From assembly GCF_016921195.1 (NCBI RefSeq), contig NZ_JAFGYF010000003.1, positions 124,001-188,000 on the forward strand: a stretch of DNA of 64,000 nt, in the 5' to 3' direction. The notes under the pieces are model-generated. The model was not told the origin of the DNA, did not search any database, and was given only the letters and a program-made list of their open reading frames with translations. How positions within the stretch are numbered: position 1 is the first letter of the stretch; every line of letters starts with the position of its first letter. The DNA comes from Cellulosimicrobium cellulans. GTDB taxonomy: Bacteria; Actinomycetota; Actinomycetes; Actinomycetales; Cellulomonadaceae. Positions 5,869 to 13,348 of this stretch are shown piece by piece. The position numbers were made by a program, and so were the translations under genes.

Positions 5869-6108
5869 GTGGCCAGGACCGAACGCAGCCGCTGGGAGTG
5901 GCCGTCCTGGAACGACCGATCCACCACCCAGTGGCTCCCCCGCCTCGTCGAGAACGGCCGCGACAACGCGCACCTGAACAAGCGGTGCCCCGAGTCCTGG
6001 GGCGCCGGCTGCCCCTGGTGCACGACCCGAACGTACAAGCGCATCGCGCGACGCCGTGACCGCCACCAAGCGCGCGCCACCATCCGCCGCGAGCTCGCGG
6101 CCCACTAG
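5869..6108 (+). CDS. small basic phage protein, possible zinc site
   Basis: A GTG at 5869 follows GGGAGGCGCC, a good ribosome-binding site, and gives 79 residues; longer versions of the frame would run across tRNA genes. The protein has a Trp-rich N-terminus, then HLNKRCPESWGAGCPWC, whose His and three Cys are spaced to hold a zinc ion, and a very basic helix rich in Arg. Nucleic-acid binding is inferred. It follows the tRNA cluster and may be in the same transcript. Confidence 0.6.
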   Translation: MARTERSRWEWPSWNDRSTTQWLPRLVENGRDNAHLNKRCPESWGAGCPWCTTRTYKRIARRRDRHQARATIRRELAAH

Positions 6109-6111
6109 ACC

Positions 6112-6201
6112 CGCCTGCCGGGCGGACCCGCGAACAAGTCCACGGGAACGCGCGGTGAGACCCCCGGCAGGCGCACAACCGCTCTCCGTGTCGGCGGAGA
6201 G
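6112..6201 (+). terminator. two strong hairpins after the tRNA operon
   Basis: CGCCTGCCGGG (6112-6122) pairs perfectly with CCCGGCAGGCG (6163-6173) over 11 bp. It is followed by CTCTCCG-TGTCGG-CGGAGAG (6182-6201), a 7-bp hairpin. They stand between the small protein and the HNH gene and may end or thin transcription from the tRNA promoter. There is no T run. Confidence 0.4.
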
Positions 6202-6270
6202 AGCCCACGGGCGGATTGATCCCCCGCCGCGGTGGGCATCACTCATACCCACCGACATGGGAGCTCGCAC

Positions 6271-6750
6271 ATGCGCACTATCGCCATCCCGGCCCTTTCC
6301 GCTGCGGACGTCGAGAGGTTCTGGTCGTACGTGGACAAGGCCGGTGACTGCTGGCAGTGGACCGCCGGCACGAACAACTACGGGTACGGCCGCTTCGGTC
6401 TCAACGGGAAGCGCTACCTGGCACACCGCGTCGCCCACCAGATCGCCAACGGCACGATCGCCGAGGGCCTCGTCGTGGATCACATCTGCCTCAACCGCCG
6501 CTGCGTCCGCCCCGCTCACCTCCACGCCGTGACCATCAAGCAGAACCTCGAGCGTCGCGCCGGCGCCGCGGCCGACTCCAAGAGCGGGGTCCGGGGCGTC
6601 TACTTTCAAGACGGCTCGTGGGTGGCCGAGGTGCGTTCCAATGGGCGCCTCGCCTACCGCGAGCGGTTCTCCTGCATCGACGCGGCGGCCTTGGCGGTCG
6701 CGTCAGCCCGGCAGCGCATCTTCACCAACATCGAGGAGCTAGCCGCGTGA
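6271..6750 (+). CDS. HNH homing endonuclease with DNA-binding tail
   Basis: A 159-residue protein; the ATG at 6271 has GGGAG upstream. Residues 50-95 carry an HNH nuclease of the HNH_3 type: VDHICLNRRCVRPAHL provides the catalytic His, the Asn and the second His, with two Cys nearby. The C-terminal part, GVRGVYFQDGSWVAEV, resembles the AP2-like DNA-binding unit found behind many phage homing endonucleases. It is free-standing, between tRNA genes and a glycosyltransferase, and its stop overlaps the GTG of the next gene. Such genes spread by cutting related phage DNA. Confidence 0.85.
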   Translation: MRTIAIPALSAADVERFWSYVDKAGDCWQWTAGTNNYGYGRFGLNGKRYLAHRVAHQIANGTIAEGLVVDHICLNRRCVRPAHLHAVTIKQNLERRAGAAADSKSGVRGVYFQDGSWVAEVRSNGRLAYRERFSCIDAAALAVASARQRIFTNIEELAA

Positions 6751-8195
6751 AGATCACCGTCGATGGTGTCGACTACGCCCCGGCCGCCGCAGCACGCCCG
6801 CGCGTAGGGCTGGGGATCACGACGCGGAACAGAAACGAGACGGTCGCGAAGTGCCTCGCGAAGTGGCGGCAGCACTCGCCGGCGGATTTCCCAATCGTGG
6901 TAGTTGACGACGCGTCCGACGAGCCCGTTCCCGGTGCCACGTACCGCTTCGAGCAGCAGGCCGGGATCGCGCGCGCGAAGAACAAGTGCCTGGAGGAGCT
7001 CGAGAAGCTCGGCGTCTCCGAGTACTTCCTGGCTGACGACGACGTCTTCCCCATCGCTGATAGGTGGTGGAAGCCCTACGTGGACTCGAGCGAGCCGCAC
7101 CTGATGCGAATCTTCGAGGACCTCGCGGGGCCGCGCAAGCTCCGCGACATCAAGGTGCTCCATGACGACGGGAAGCATGTCGCCTACACGGGGCCCCGGG
7201 GCATCCTGCTGTACGCGAACCAGAAGGTGCTGGACGCGGTCGGCGGCATGGATCCCGTGTATGGCCTCTGGGGTTACGAGCACGGCGACTGGTCGAACCG
7301 GATTCACCACGCCGGGCTGACGACGTGGCGGTACGCCGACGTGGCCGGGTCCGCGGACCTGATCCACTCGATGGACGAGCACGAGGAGATCACGCGGTCC
7401 GTGCCGGCGCCCGACCGGGCCGCCCTGGTGAAGCGCAACGTGGAGATCCACAACCACCGGATGCGCACGGGGTACACGGGGTACGTCGAGTACCGGGACC
7501 AGGTCGACGTCGTCCTGACGACGCTCCTGACGTCCGAGCCGGACCCGCAGCGCGGATTCAAGTGGGAGCCGGACCCGGGCACGCTGCAGGCGTGGGCGTC
7601 CTCGATCCACGGGGCTCGCGCGGTCGTCCTCGCCGACGAGCTCACGGAGCCGCCCGCCGGCGCGCACCTTGCCCCGGTTCCCGCGGTCGCGATGAACGTG
7701 TACTACCGACGCTGGCTCCACATCTACCAGCACCTCCGCGACCACCCCGAGTACCGGTTCGTCTGGGCAACCGACGGGTCCGACGTCGAGATGCTCAACG
7801 CCCCGTGGGACGACATGGTCCCCGGGCGCGTGTACGTCGGGTCCGAGCCCAAGACGTACGACGACGAGTGGGCGTGGACCAACCACCCCGCGCGCGTCTT
7901 CCAGGACTTCCTGCGCGAGCACCGCCACGACACCATGCTGAACGCTGGGCTTCTCGGCGGGACGCGTGAGGACGTCATGGCGTTCGCCCACGCGATCGTC
8001 CGCGTCTACTACGACCTCGAGTCGGAGCGGTTCTGGGGCAACGAGACCGCGGGCCCCGAGGTCGGAGACATGCTCGCGTTCGGGATCGTGGCGCACACCC
8101 CGCACTTCGCCGGCCGGATCGTGACGGGCCCGCGGGTGCACACCGTGTTCCGCGCCGACGAGCGCACCCCGTGGGCGTGGTGGAAGCACCGGTGA
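6747..8195 (+). CDS. two-domain phage glycosyltransferase (GT-A type)
   Basis: The GTG at 6747 overlaps the preceding TGA, giving 482 residues. The N-terminal half is a family-2-like GT-A domain: GLGITTRNRNE, the nucleotide-binding IVVVDDASDE, RAKNKCLEEL, and the metal-binding YFLADDDVF. From about residue 300 a second domain begins (VYYRRWLHIYQHL, FVWATDGSDVEML) that looks like another sugar-transferase fold with an Asp-rich site. The sugar acceptor is unknown; phage enzymes of this kind decorate DNA bases, capsid or tail proteins, or the host surface. It is followed by a second such gene, coupled by GTGA. Confidence 0.75.
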   Translation: MKITVDGVDYAPAAAARPRVGLGITTRNRNETVAKCLAKWRQHSPADFPIVVVDDASDEPVPGATYRFEQQAGIARAKNKCLEELEKLGVSEYFLADDDVFPIADRWWKPYVDSSEPHLMRIFEDLAGPRKLRDIKVLHDDGKHVAYTGPRGILLYANQKVLDAVGGMDPVYGLWGYEHGDWSNRIHHAGLTTWRYADVAGSADLIHSMDEHEEITRSVPAPDRAALVKRNVEIHNHRMRTGYTGYVEYRDQVDVVLTTLLTSEPDPQRGFKWEPDPGTLQAWASSIHGARAVVLADELTEPPAGAHLAPVPAVAMNVYYRRWLHIYQHLRDHPEYRFVWATDGSDVEMLNAPWDDMVPGRVYVGSEPKTYDDEWAWTNHPARVFQDFLREHRHDTMLNAGLLGGTREDVMAFAHAIVRVYYDLESERFWGNETAGPEVGDMLAFGIVAHTPHFAGRIVTGPRVHTVFRADERTPWAWWKHR

Positions 8196-8824
8196 ACGTG
8201 TCCTACGCCGTGATGGCGCACACCGCTCGCCTCGGGCACGCGCTCGACCTCGCGGAGTCTCTGGACGCCGCCCTGTTCGTGGACGACGGGCGCCTCGGGG
8301 AGAACGCGAACGGTGATCGCGCCTGGGCCGCAGCGGACCCGGACGCGGACTGGCACGTCGTGCTGCAGGACGACGCGGTCCTTGTGGCGGGATTCGTGGA
8401 TCAGGTTCGGCGCGCGCTGGCCGCTTCTCCGCGGACGGTCGTTTCGTTCTACGTCGGGACCGGGATGCCGTTCTCGACGGTCGGGCCGGTGCGGTACGCG
8501 ATCAGCGAGGCCACGGCCGTGGACGCGGCATGGTTCGCGACGGACGCCCTGCACTGGGGTGTCGCGGTGGCGATGCCGACGTCCTGGGTGCATGACTACC
8601 TCGCGACCATGACGTCGGACCCGACGCCGTACGACCAGCGGATCGGGAAGTACGCCGCCGCCTACCGTCGCTCCCCTGTCAGGTACACGTGGCCGTCCCT
8701 GGTGGATCATGCGGACGGGCCGACCCTGGTGGACCACGCGGACGGTCTGCCCCGGGTTGTTCCGCGCCGCGCGTACCAGGTGGGGACACGGTCGGACTGG
8801 GACACCCCACCGGTCTGGTTCTAG
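8192..8824 (+). CDS. putative second glycosyltransferase
   Basis: A 210-residue protein from a GTG that overlaps the stop of the larger glycosyltransferase. It has a short N-terminal strand-helix unit and a central WHVVLQDDAVLV, where the Asp pair resembles the DXD metal site of procollagen-type and family-25 glycosyltransferases. Near the C-terminus SLVDHADGPT is repeated as TLVDHADGLP, encoded by a 27-base tandem duplication. The TAG stop starts the conserved TAGTTCCAC element. The activity is inferred from the motif and the neighbour. Confidence 0.55.
   Translation: MNVSYAVMAHTARLGHALDLAESLDAALFVDDGRLGENANGDRAWAAADPDADWHVVLQDDAVLVAGFVDQVRRALAASPRTVVSFYVGTGMPFSTVGPVRYAISEATAVDAAWFATDALHWGVAVAMPTSWVHDYLATMTSDPTPYDQRIGKYAAAYRRSPVRYTWPSLVDHADGPTLVDHADGLPRVVPRRAYQVGTRSDWDTPPVWF
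8699..8752 (+). repeat. 27-base tandem duplication in the second glycosyltransferase
   Basis: Two adjacent copies start CTGGTGGATCATGCGG (8699) and CTGGTGGACCACGCGG (8726). They differ at a few mostly silent positions and keep the reading frame, so the protein carries the VDHADG unit twice. Confidence 0.7.
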
Positions 8825-8861
8825 TTCCACCCTATTCCACTTCACTACGTAGACTTTGGGT
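8822..8861 (+). promoter_or_regulatory. conserved phage promoter/operator, copy 2
   Basis: TAGTTCCACCCTATTCC is followed by a -10-like TAGACT at 8850-8855. The ATG of the next gene is at 8862, six bases after the hexamer, so the transcript would be leaderless or nearly so. It heads the run of small overlapping genes to 11349. Confidence 0.6.
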
Positions 8862-9134
8862 ATGACCACCGACACCCGCCCCCAGGTCCTGGCTGACGTC
8901 CACGACCTCGAGACCTACCTCTACGAGACGGCTATCGACGGCACCGCGTTCATCCGCGACAACGACGACCGCCCGTGGATCGCCGGCATCGACAGCAACG
9001 ACGCGACGTTCGCGATCTCGCTCCCCCAGGAGGACGAGAACGGCGACGCCGAGGACAAGGCGAAGTACCTCCGACGAGGCGTCCGCCTCGCGTACCCGCT
9101 CATCGTCGTGGCGACCGAGGCGGAGACCCTCTGA
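8862..9134 (+). CDS. phage protein of unknown function, probably leaderless
   Basis: A 90-residue acidic protein. The ATG at 8862 is chosen because it sits right behind the promoter's -10 element; an upstream TTG in frame would fall inside it. The sequence is soluble, with GTAFIRDNDDRPWIAG and a charged loop DENGDAEDKAK. It is the first gene of a coupled run, a place often held by early regulators, but no family is recognised. Confidence 0.6.
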   Translation: MTTDTRPQVLADVHDLETYLYETAIDGTAFIRDNDDRPWIAGIDSNDATFAISLPQEDENGDAEDKAKYLRRGVRLAYPLIVVATEAETL

Positions 9135-9136
9135 CC

Positions 9137-9397
9137 ATGACCGCACCCCACGAGATCCAGGCCATCATCGCCGCCGCACAGGGCGCCGAGTCCCACAAGC
9201 GGGCCCACGACAAGCTCGTCGCCGAGCGCGACGCCGCGATCGTGACCGCGCACGCGAACCACGCCATCCCGATGGCCGACATCTACACCGCGGCCCGCCT
9301 CTCCCCCGGCATGGTGCACCGCATCCTCACCCGTGCCGGCGCACCCCACCGACCACGCGGCGGCCGACCAGCCAAGACCGACGGCGGTGCAGCATGA
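9137..9397 (+). CDS. helix-turn-helix protein
   Basis: An 86-residue protein starting two bases after the previous stop. A basic helical N-terminal half is followed by IPMADIYTAARLSPGMVHRIL, which fits a helix-turn-helix: the first helix carries ADIYTAA, the turn SPG, and the recognition helix MVHRIL, with an Arg/Gly-rich tail (RPRGGRPAK). It may regulate the small-gene run or bind phage DNA in another role. Confidence 0.65.
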   Translation: MTAPHEIQAIIAAAQGAESHKRAHDKLVAERDAAIVTAHANHAIPMADIYTAARLSPGMVHRILTRAGAPHRPRGGRPAKTDGGAA

Positions 9398-9693
9398 GCA
9401 ACCGCACCCCGTTCGAGGCGCAGCGCGACGCTGCACGCCACACCATCCGACTCGCACAGTCCACGGCCTACCCGGACTTCCCGCGTGGCACCGACCCGTC
9501 TGCGTACGTCGCCACGCGTCAGGTCAACGCCACCCTCGCGGTCGCCGAAGCCATCCTCACCCTGGCCGAAGCGATGAGGCCGACGCCCGTCGAGGTCACG
9601 CTGAACGTCGACGCGCCCGGCGCCGAAGACGTAGCGGAGGCCGTCCGCGCGGAGTTGGAGCGCGAGCGGCAGTGGGGACGGGCAGCCCGATGA
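9394..9693 (+). CDS. phage protein of unknown function
   Basis: A 99-residue protein whose ATG overlaps the previous stop by four bases. It is mostly helical, with an Ala-rich middle (NATLAVAEAILTLAEAM) and a charged C-terminal helix (EAVRAELERERQWG). No signal peptide or catalytic motif is seen. Confidence 0.6.
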   Translation: MSNRTPFEAQRDAARHTIRLAQSTAYPDFPRGTDPSAYVATRQVNATLAVAEAILTLAEAMRPTPVEVTLNVDAPGAEDVAEAVRAELERERQWGRAAR

Positions 9694-10019
9694 GCGCGGA
9701 CCTGCTGCGACGTGCAGCCGCCAAGATCCGAGACACCGCCCAGGCCGCGACACCGGGGCCCTGGGAGCAGGAGGGGTCATCCATCGCCGCGGGCGAGTTC
9801 ATCATTCTCGACGCCCTCCCCGACGGCGGCACCGGGACGTGGACGAAGCAGACCGCGGACGCTGCGCACGTGGCCATGTGGTCGCCGCTCGTTGCCGAGC
9901 TAGTGGCCCAGTGGCTCGACGACGCCGCCCGCAGGGACGAGCGGAAGCCGCGACCCATGGGCCCCCACGATGTGCAGGCTCACCGCCTTGCGCTCTTCAT
10001 TCTCGGGGAGGACGCATGA
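9690..10019 (+). CDS. phage protein with TPGPWE motif
   Basis: A 109-residue protein coupled by ATGA to its upstream neighbour. It opens with a helix (LLRRAAAKIRDTAQA) and the ATPGPWEQEG motif found in a widespread family of small phage proteins of unknown role. A strand region (FIILDALPDG) and the DAAHVAMWSPLVAEL helix follow, typical of the same family. No enzyme activity is known. Confidence 0.65.
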   Translation: MSADLLRRAAAKIRDTAQAATPGPWEQEGSSIAAGEFIILDALPDGGTGTWTKQTADAAHVAMWSPLVAELVAQWLDDAARRDERKPRPMGPHDVQAHRLALFILGEDA

Positions 10020-10387
10020 CCTTCGACATCGTCTCGTTTCTCGGTGGCCTCACGCTCATCCCGATCGCCGTCGCCGCGCTCTGGGCCGCAGGCGCGCTCA
10101 CCGGGCTCGCATGGGAGAAGTGGGAGCTCGTCCTCCGACGGCTCCGCCCGCGCCGCATCCCGGACTGGCGCAACGCGACCCTCGCCGCGCACATCGCGGA
10201 GTGGCCCGGGAAGGTGCGCTCCGTGTCCCTGCCGGGCGTGTGGTGCGTCGTCCTTACCGAGCGCCCCCTGCCTGACGACTTCGACGCTCGCCGCAAGGCG
10301 ACCGAGGCGCGCATCCGCGACGGCGTGTCGGCCGCAGACCAGGCGTTCCCGCCGATCGCGGTACGCCTGCCCGTGACGGACGCCTGA
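10016..10387 (+). CDS. phage membrane protein
   Basis: A 123-residue protein coupled by ATGA. Residues about 8-30 form one membrane helix (LGGLTLIPIAVAALWAAGALTG), followed by a basic stretch (LVLRRLRPRRIP) that would stay in the cytoplasm, and a soluble C-terminal domain with strands (GVWCVVLTERPL). Its function is unknown. Confidence 0.6.
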   Translation: MTFDIVSFLGGLTLIPIAVAALWAAGALTGLAWEKWELVLRRLRPRRIPDWRNATLAAHIAEWPGKVRSVSLPGVWCVVLTERPLPDDFDARRKATEARIRDGVSAADQAFPPIAVRLPVTDA

Positions 10388-10515
10388 TGTGCATGCGCTG
10401 CGTCCGCGCCGAGAACCGCGCACGCGAGACCCGGCAGGCGCTCGACGCCCAGTACGCCCGTGTCCGCGCAGCCATCCGCGCCGCCGCCGACCAGTACGCC
10501 GAGGAGTGCGCCTGA
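10387..10515 (+). CDS. 42-residue phage peptide
   Basis: The ATG shares its first base with the last base of the preceding stop, and its own TGA shares a base with the next ATG. The peptide starts MCMRC and then forms one long charged helix. The Cys pair at positions 2 and 5 plus one near the C-terminus could bind metal. It is supported mainly by the exact packing between its neighbours. Confidence 0.5.
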   Translation: MCMRCVRAENRARETRQALDAQYARVRAAIRAAADQYAEECA

Positions 10516-10886
10516 TGCCGACCTACGTCGTGAAGCCCGTCCGCGACCGTGACGAGTACGTCGTCTGGTCCACGATCGTCGACGCGCCGACCGCTGTCGG
10601 CACTCGCGACGAGCTCCTGCCCGTCCTGCTCGAGATGTACGGGTACGGGGCGGGCGACCCGGCGCGGTTCGACCGCGCCGACGAGCACGGCACGTCCGCG
10701 CACGGCCCCTGGTTCGGGTGGAGCGAGGACGAGTTCCCCCTCGGGAACATGCACTGGGACCCGGGCCCCGCGACCTACCAGGTGCGGCGTGCGAACCTCG
10801 CCGCCTACGCCCGCGCGGACCTCGCCGAGGACACCGCGGCGTGCCTCGCGCTCGTCGAGCCCTACGACGACGAGGACGACACATGA
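10515..10886 (+). CDS. acidic phage protein of unknown function
   Basis: A 123-residue protein, rich in Asp, Glu and Trp. It opens with a strand (MPTYVVKPVRDRDEYVVW) and includes SAHGPWFGWSEDEFPLG and an acidic C-terminus (YDDEDD). The net charge is strongly negative, as in DNA-mimic or scaffold-like proteins, but this is only a resemblance. Overlaps on both sides mark it as part of the operon. Confidence 0.6.
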   Translation: MPTYVVKPVRDRDEYVVWSTIVDAPTAVGTRDELLPVLLEMYGYGAGDPARFDRADEHGTSAHGPWFGWSEDEFPLGNMHWDPGPATYQVRRANLAAYARADLAEDTAACLALVEPYDDEDDT

Positions 10887-11143
10887 CCGACACCATGCAC
10901 GCACTCATGCGCGACGTCGACGGGCGTCCGTTCCCTTGCTCCACGCCCGGCTGCCAGGTCTGCACGCCGATCCACGTGCCCGAGCACTACGAGTTCGCGC
11001 TGTTCAAGCGGTCGAACGGCCACCAGGTTGGTGGACCCGTGCGCGTCCGTGCCGCAGTCGACCCGCGGATCCGTGGCCTCAAGCCCGAGCGGTACATCGT
11101 GCGCTGCCGCGCCGTCTACACCGGGCCCTGGGAGGACGCGTGA
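10883..11143 (+). CDS. small phage protein with Cys pair
   Basis: An 86-residue protein coupled by ATGA. PCSTPGCQVCTPIHV carries three Cys and a His in a zinc-knuckle-like arrangement. The rest contains basic strands (VRVRAAVDPRIRG, RYIVRCRAVYTG). It may bind nucleic acid or protein; no family is recognised. Confidence 0.55.
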   Translation: MTDTMHALMRDVDGRPFPCSTPGCQVCTPIHVPEHYEFALFKRSNGHQVGGPVRVRAAVDPRIRGLKPERYIVRCRAVYTGPWEDA

Positions 11144-11349
11144 GGCAGCTCATCGTGACCGACCGGGGCGCGGCGGCGTTCCGATGCGAGTGCGGATGGT
11201 CGTACTCCGTCCGGCTGCTGTTCCCCGTCTGGCGCGCGCTACATGCAGTCGGGGATCACGTCCTCGCCCAGCACGCCGCTGGACTCACCAGACGGACCGT
11301 ACCCACACCGCGCGTCGATCCCAAGTGGACGACTGACAGAACTTCCTGA
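11140..11349 (+). CDS. small phage protein with CxC motif
   Basis: A 69-residue protein from a GTG that overlaps the preceding TGA. It contains FRCECGWSYSVR, a Cys-x-Cys typical of half of a zinc ribbon, and an H...H pair in AVGDHVLAQHAAG. It could be a small zinc-finger regulator. It is the last gene of the coupled run before the packaging genes. Confidence 0.55.
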   Translation: MRQLIVTDRGAAAFRCECGWSYSVRLLFPVWRALHAVGDHVLAQHAAGLTRRTVPTPRVDPKWTTDRTS

Positions 11350-11380
11350 CACGTCCCGCGCGTCAGAACATCACGACACG

Positions 11381-11410
11381 GCCCCCGCACCCACCCCGGG
11401 TGACGGGGGC
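11381..11410 (+). terminator. hairpin before the terminase genes
   Basis: GCCCCCG-CACCC pairs with GGGTG-A-CGGGGGC, a 12-bp stem with one bulged A and a 5-base loop. It lies in the 127-base gap between the small-gene run and the small terminase and probably ends or reduces the upstream transcript. Confidence 0.5.
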
Positions 11411-11476
11411 CTACCCATGCCCCAGGAGGGCATGCAACCACCGAGCGCCCCAGGCGGGCAGGTGAACGGAGACACC

Positions 11477-12022
11477 ATGGCCAAGCCCGTGTGGGAACCC
11501 CACCACGACGACCAACTCCGCGAACTCCACGCCCAAGAACTCTCCACCCGCGACATCGGCGAACGCATGGGCTTCTCGTTCGGCACCATCGCCCGCCGCG
11601 CCCGCACCCTCGGACTCGAGTTCGACCGCTCCCGCACCGCCGCCGCCACACACGCAGCCGCGACCGACGCCAAGGCACGCCGCGCGATCCTCGCGCACCG
11701 GTTCCTCGACGAAGCGAACGACGCCCTCGACAAACTGCACCAGGAGTACGACTTCGTCGCCGCGACGAAGGAAGGGATCCAGGTTCGTACCCTCAACCAG
11801 CCCGACGCCGGCGCGTACCGCAACTTCATGACCTCGGCCGGCATCGCCACCGATAAGGCCCTCGCGCTCGACAAGCACGACACCGACTCCGTGTCCGAGG
11901 TCGCGAAGTCAATGCTCGAGAAGCTGCTCGACCTCGTCCCCGACGCCCCACCCTCGGCCCCTGAGACCCCGGCGCAGGACGCGATCGCCGCCGCCACCGC
12001 GGACCCGCAGGAGGACGCGTGA
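11477..12022 (+). CDS. terminase small subunit
   Basis: A 181-residue protein. The ATG at 11477 is preceded by GGTGAACGGAGA; the frame is open further upstream, so ATG 11417 is an alternative start. The N-terminal HDDQLRELHAQELSTRDIGERM and FGTIARRARTLG form a helix-turn-helix that would recognise the packaging site. The rest is helical and ends in an Ala/Pro/Glu-rich tail. It overlaps the large terminase by four bases, the standard order in tailed phages, which supports the role more than the sequence does. Confidence 0.75.
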   Translation: MAKPVWEPHHDDQLRELHAQELSTRDIGERMGFSFGTIARRARTLGLEFDRSRTAAATHAAATDAKARRAILAHRFLDEANDALDKLHQEYDFVAATKEGIQVRTLNQPDAGAYRNFMTSAGIATDKALALDKHDTDSVSEVAKSMLEKLLDLVPDAPPSAPETPAQDAIAAATADPQEDA

Positions 12023-13305
12023 CGCCCGCGCTGTCCCCGAAGCAATACGACTTCCTCACGACCTCTGACGCCACCGTCAACGTCCTTGACGGCAGCATTC
12101 GCAGTGGGAAGACCATCGTGTCCCTGCTCCGCTGGTACGGGTTCATGGCCCGCGCCCCCCGCGGCGGCGAGCTCGTCATGATCGGCCGCACCCGCGACGC
12201 GATCTTCCGCAACGTCATCAAGCCCATGCAGGACGAGTCCCTGTTCGGGCCCCTCGCTGGCACCGTGAAGTACACCAACGGCGCACCCACCGCGACCATC
12301 CTCGGCCGCACCGTCCACATCATCGGCGCGTCCGACGCGAAGGCCGAGAAGTCCATCCGAGGCATGACCGTCGCCGGCGCCTACGTCGACGAGATCACCG
12401 TCATCCCGGAGGAGTTCTTCACCCAGCTCCTCGGCCGCATGAGCGTGGCCGGGGCGAAGCTGTTCGGCACCACGAACCCCGACAGCCCGGCGCACTGGTT
12501 CAAGACGAAGTTCCTCAACAAGGTCGACGCGCGTGACAGCGACGGGAACCCTGTCCTGCCCGGGTGGAAGTACTGGCACTTCGTCATGGACGACAACCCG
12601 TCCCTGTCGGAGGACTACAAGCGCCGCAAGCGCGCCGAGTTCACCGGCCTCTGGTTCCGCCGGTTCATCCTCGGTGAGTGGGTCGCCGCTGAGGGCGCGA
12701 TCTACGACACGTGGGACCCCGACGTCCACGTCATCCGGTACGAGGACATGCCGACGCTGCGCGAGCTCGTCGCGGTCGGCGTCGACTACGGCACGACGAA
12801 CGCGACCGCGGCCGTCGTCATCGGCATCACCGCCGAACTCCGGCCGCGCCTCATCGTCGTCGACGAGTGGCGCTACCAGGCCGGCGAGCACGGCTCCCGC
12901 TGGACCGACGCCCAACTGTCCAAGGGCCTGCGCGACTGGATGGCCAGCATCAAGATCCCAGGGCAGCCGCACCTCACCGCGCCCGGATGGGTGTTCCTCG
13001 ACCCGGCCGCCGCGAGCTTCCGCGTCCAGCTCGCCGCCGACAACCTGCCAACGATGGACGCCGAGAACGACGTGAAGTACGGCATCCAGACCGTCGCGTC
13101 CCTCCTCGGCGGGAAGCGCCTCATCGTGACCGACCGCTGCCACGAACTCATCCGCGAGATCCCCGCCTACGCATGGGACGACAAGGCCGCGCTCCGCGGC
13201 GAAGACAAGCCCGTCAAGGTCGACGACCACCAGGTCGACGGCCTCCGCTACGCCGTCACCACGTCGGAACGGTACTGGCGCCAGTACATCGACCTCGCCG
13301 CCTGA
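12019..13305 (+). CDS. terminase large subunit
   Basis: A 428-residue packaging motor and nuclease that starts at a GTG in GGAGGACGCGTGA. The ATPase shows a Walker A variant, LDGSIRSGKT (about residues 20-29), a Walker B, AYVDEITVIPEE, and a coupling Thr/Asn (FGTTNPDSPAHW). The C-terminal RNase-H-like nuclease begins with GVDYGTTNATAAVVIG, whose first Asp is catalytic, and continues with FLDPAA and VDDHQVDGLRYAV, which supply the later acidic residues. The length matches PBSX-type large terminases. It pumps DNA into the prohead with the portal. Confidence 0.95.
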   Translation: MTPALSPKQYDFLTTSDATVNVLDGSIRSGKTIVSLLRWYGFMARAPRGGELVMIGRTRDAIFRNVIKPMQDESLFGPLAGTVKYTNGAPTATILGRTVHIIGASDAKAEKSIRGMTVAGAYVDEITVIPEEFFTQLLGRMSVAGAKLFGTTNPDSPAHWFKTKFLNKVDARDSDGNPVLPGWKYWHFVMDDNPSLSEDYKRRKRAEFTGLWFRRFILGEWVAAEGAIYDTWDPDVHVIRYEDMPTLRELVAVGVDYGTTNATAAVVIGITAELRPRLIVVDEWRYQAGEHGSRWTDAQLSKGLRDWMASIKIPGQPHLTAPGWVFLDPAAASFRVQLAADNLPTMDAENDVKYGIQTVASLLGGKRLIVTDRCHELIREIPAYAWDDKAALRGEDKPVKVDDHQVDGLRYAVTTSERYWRQYIDLAA

Positions 13306-13348
13306 CCCCCACCCCCAGACCCGTCCGGTGCCCCACCAGGAGGACCAC

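Noticed and set aside
6654-8189. A 511-residue open frame on the minus strand opposite the large glycosyltransferase
   Set aside because: It mirrors a well-supported forward gene, is rich in Arg, Val and Gly as expected of GC-rich antisense, and shows no motif or ribosome-binding site.
670-8824. A complete base-modification pathway (for example PurZ-type or hydroxymethyl synthase)
   Set aside because: Only the nucleotide-acting fusion protein and glycosyltransferases are present; no base-modifying synthase or polymerase lies in the window.
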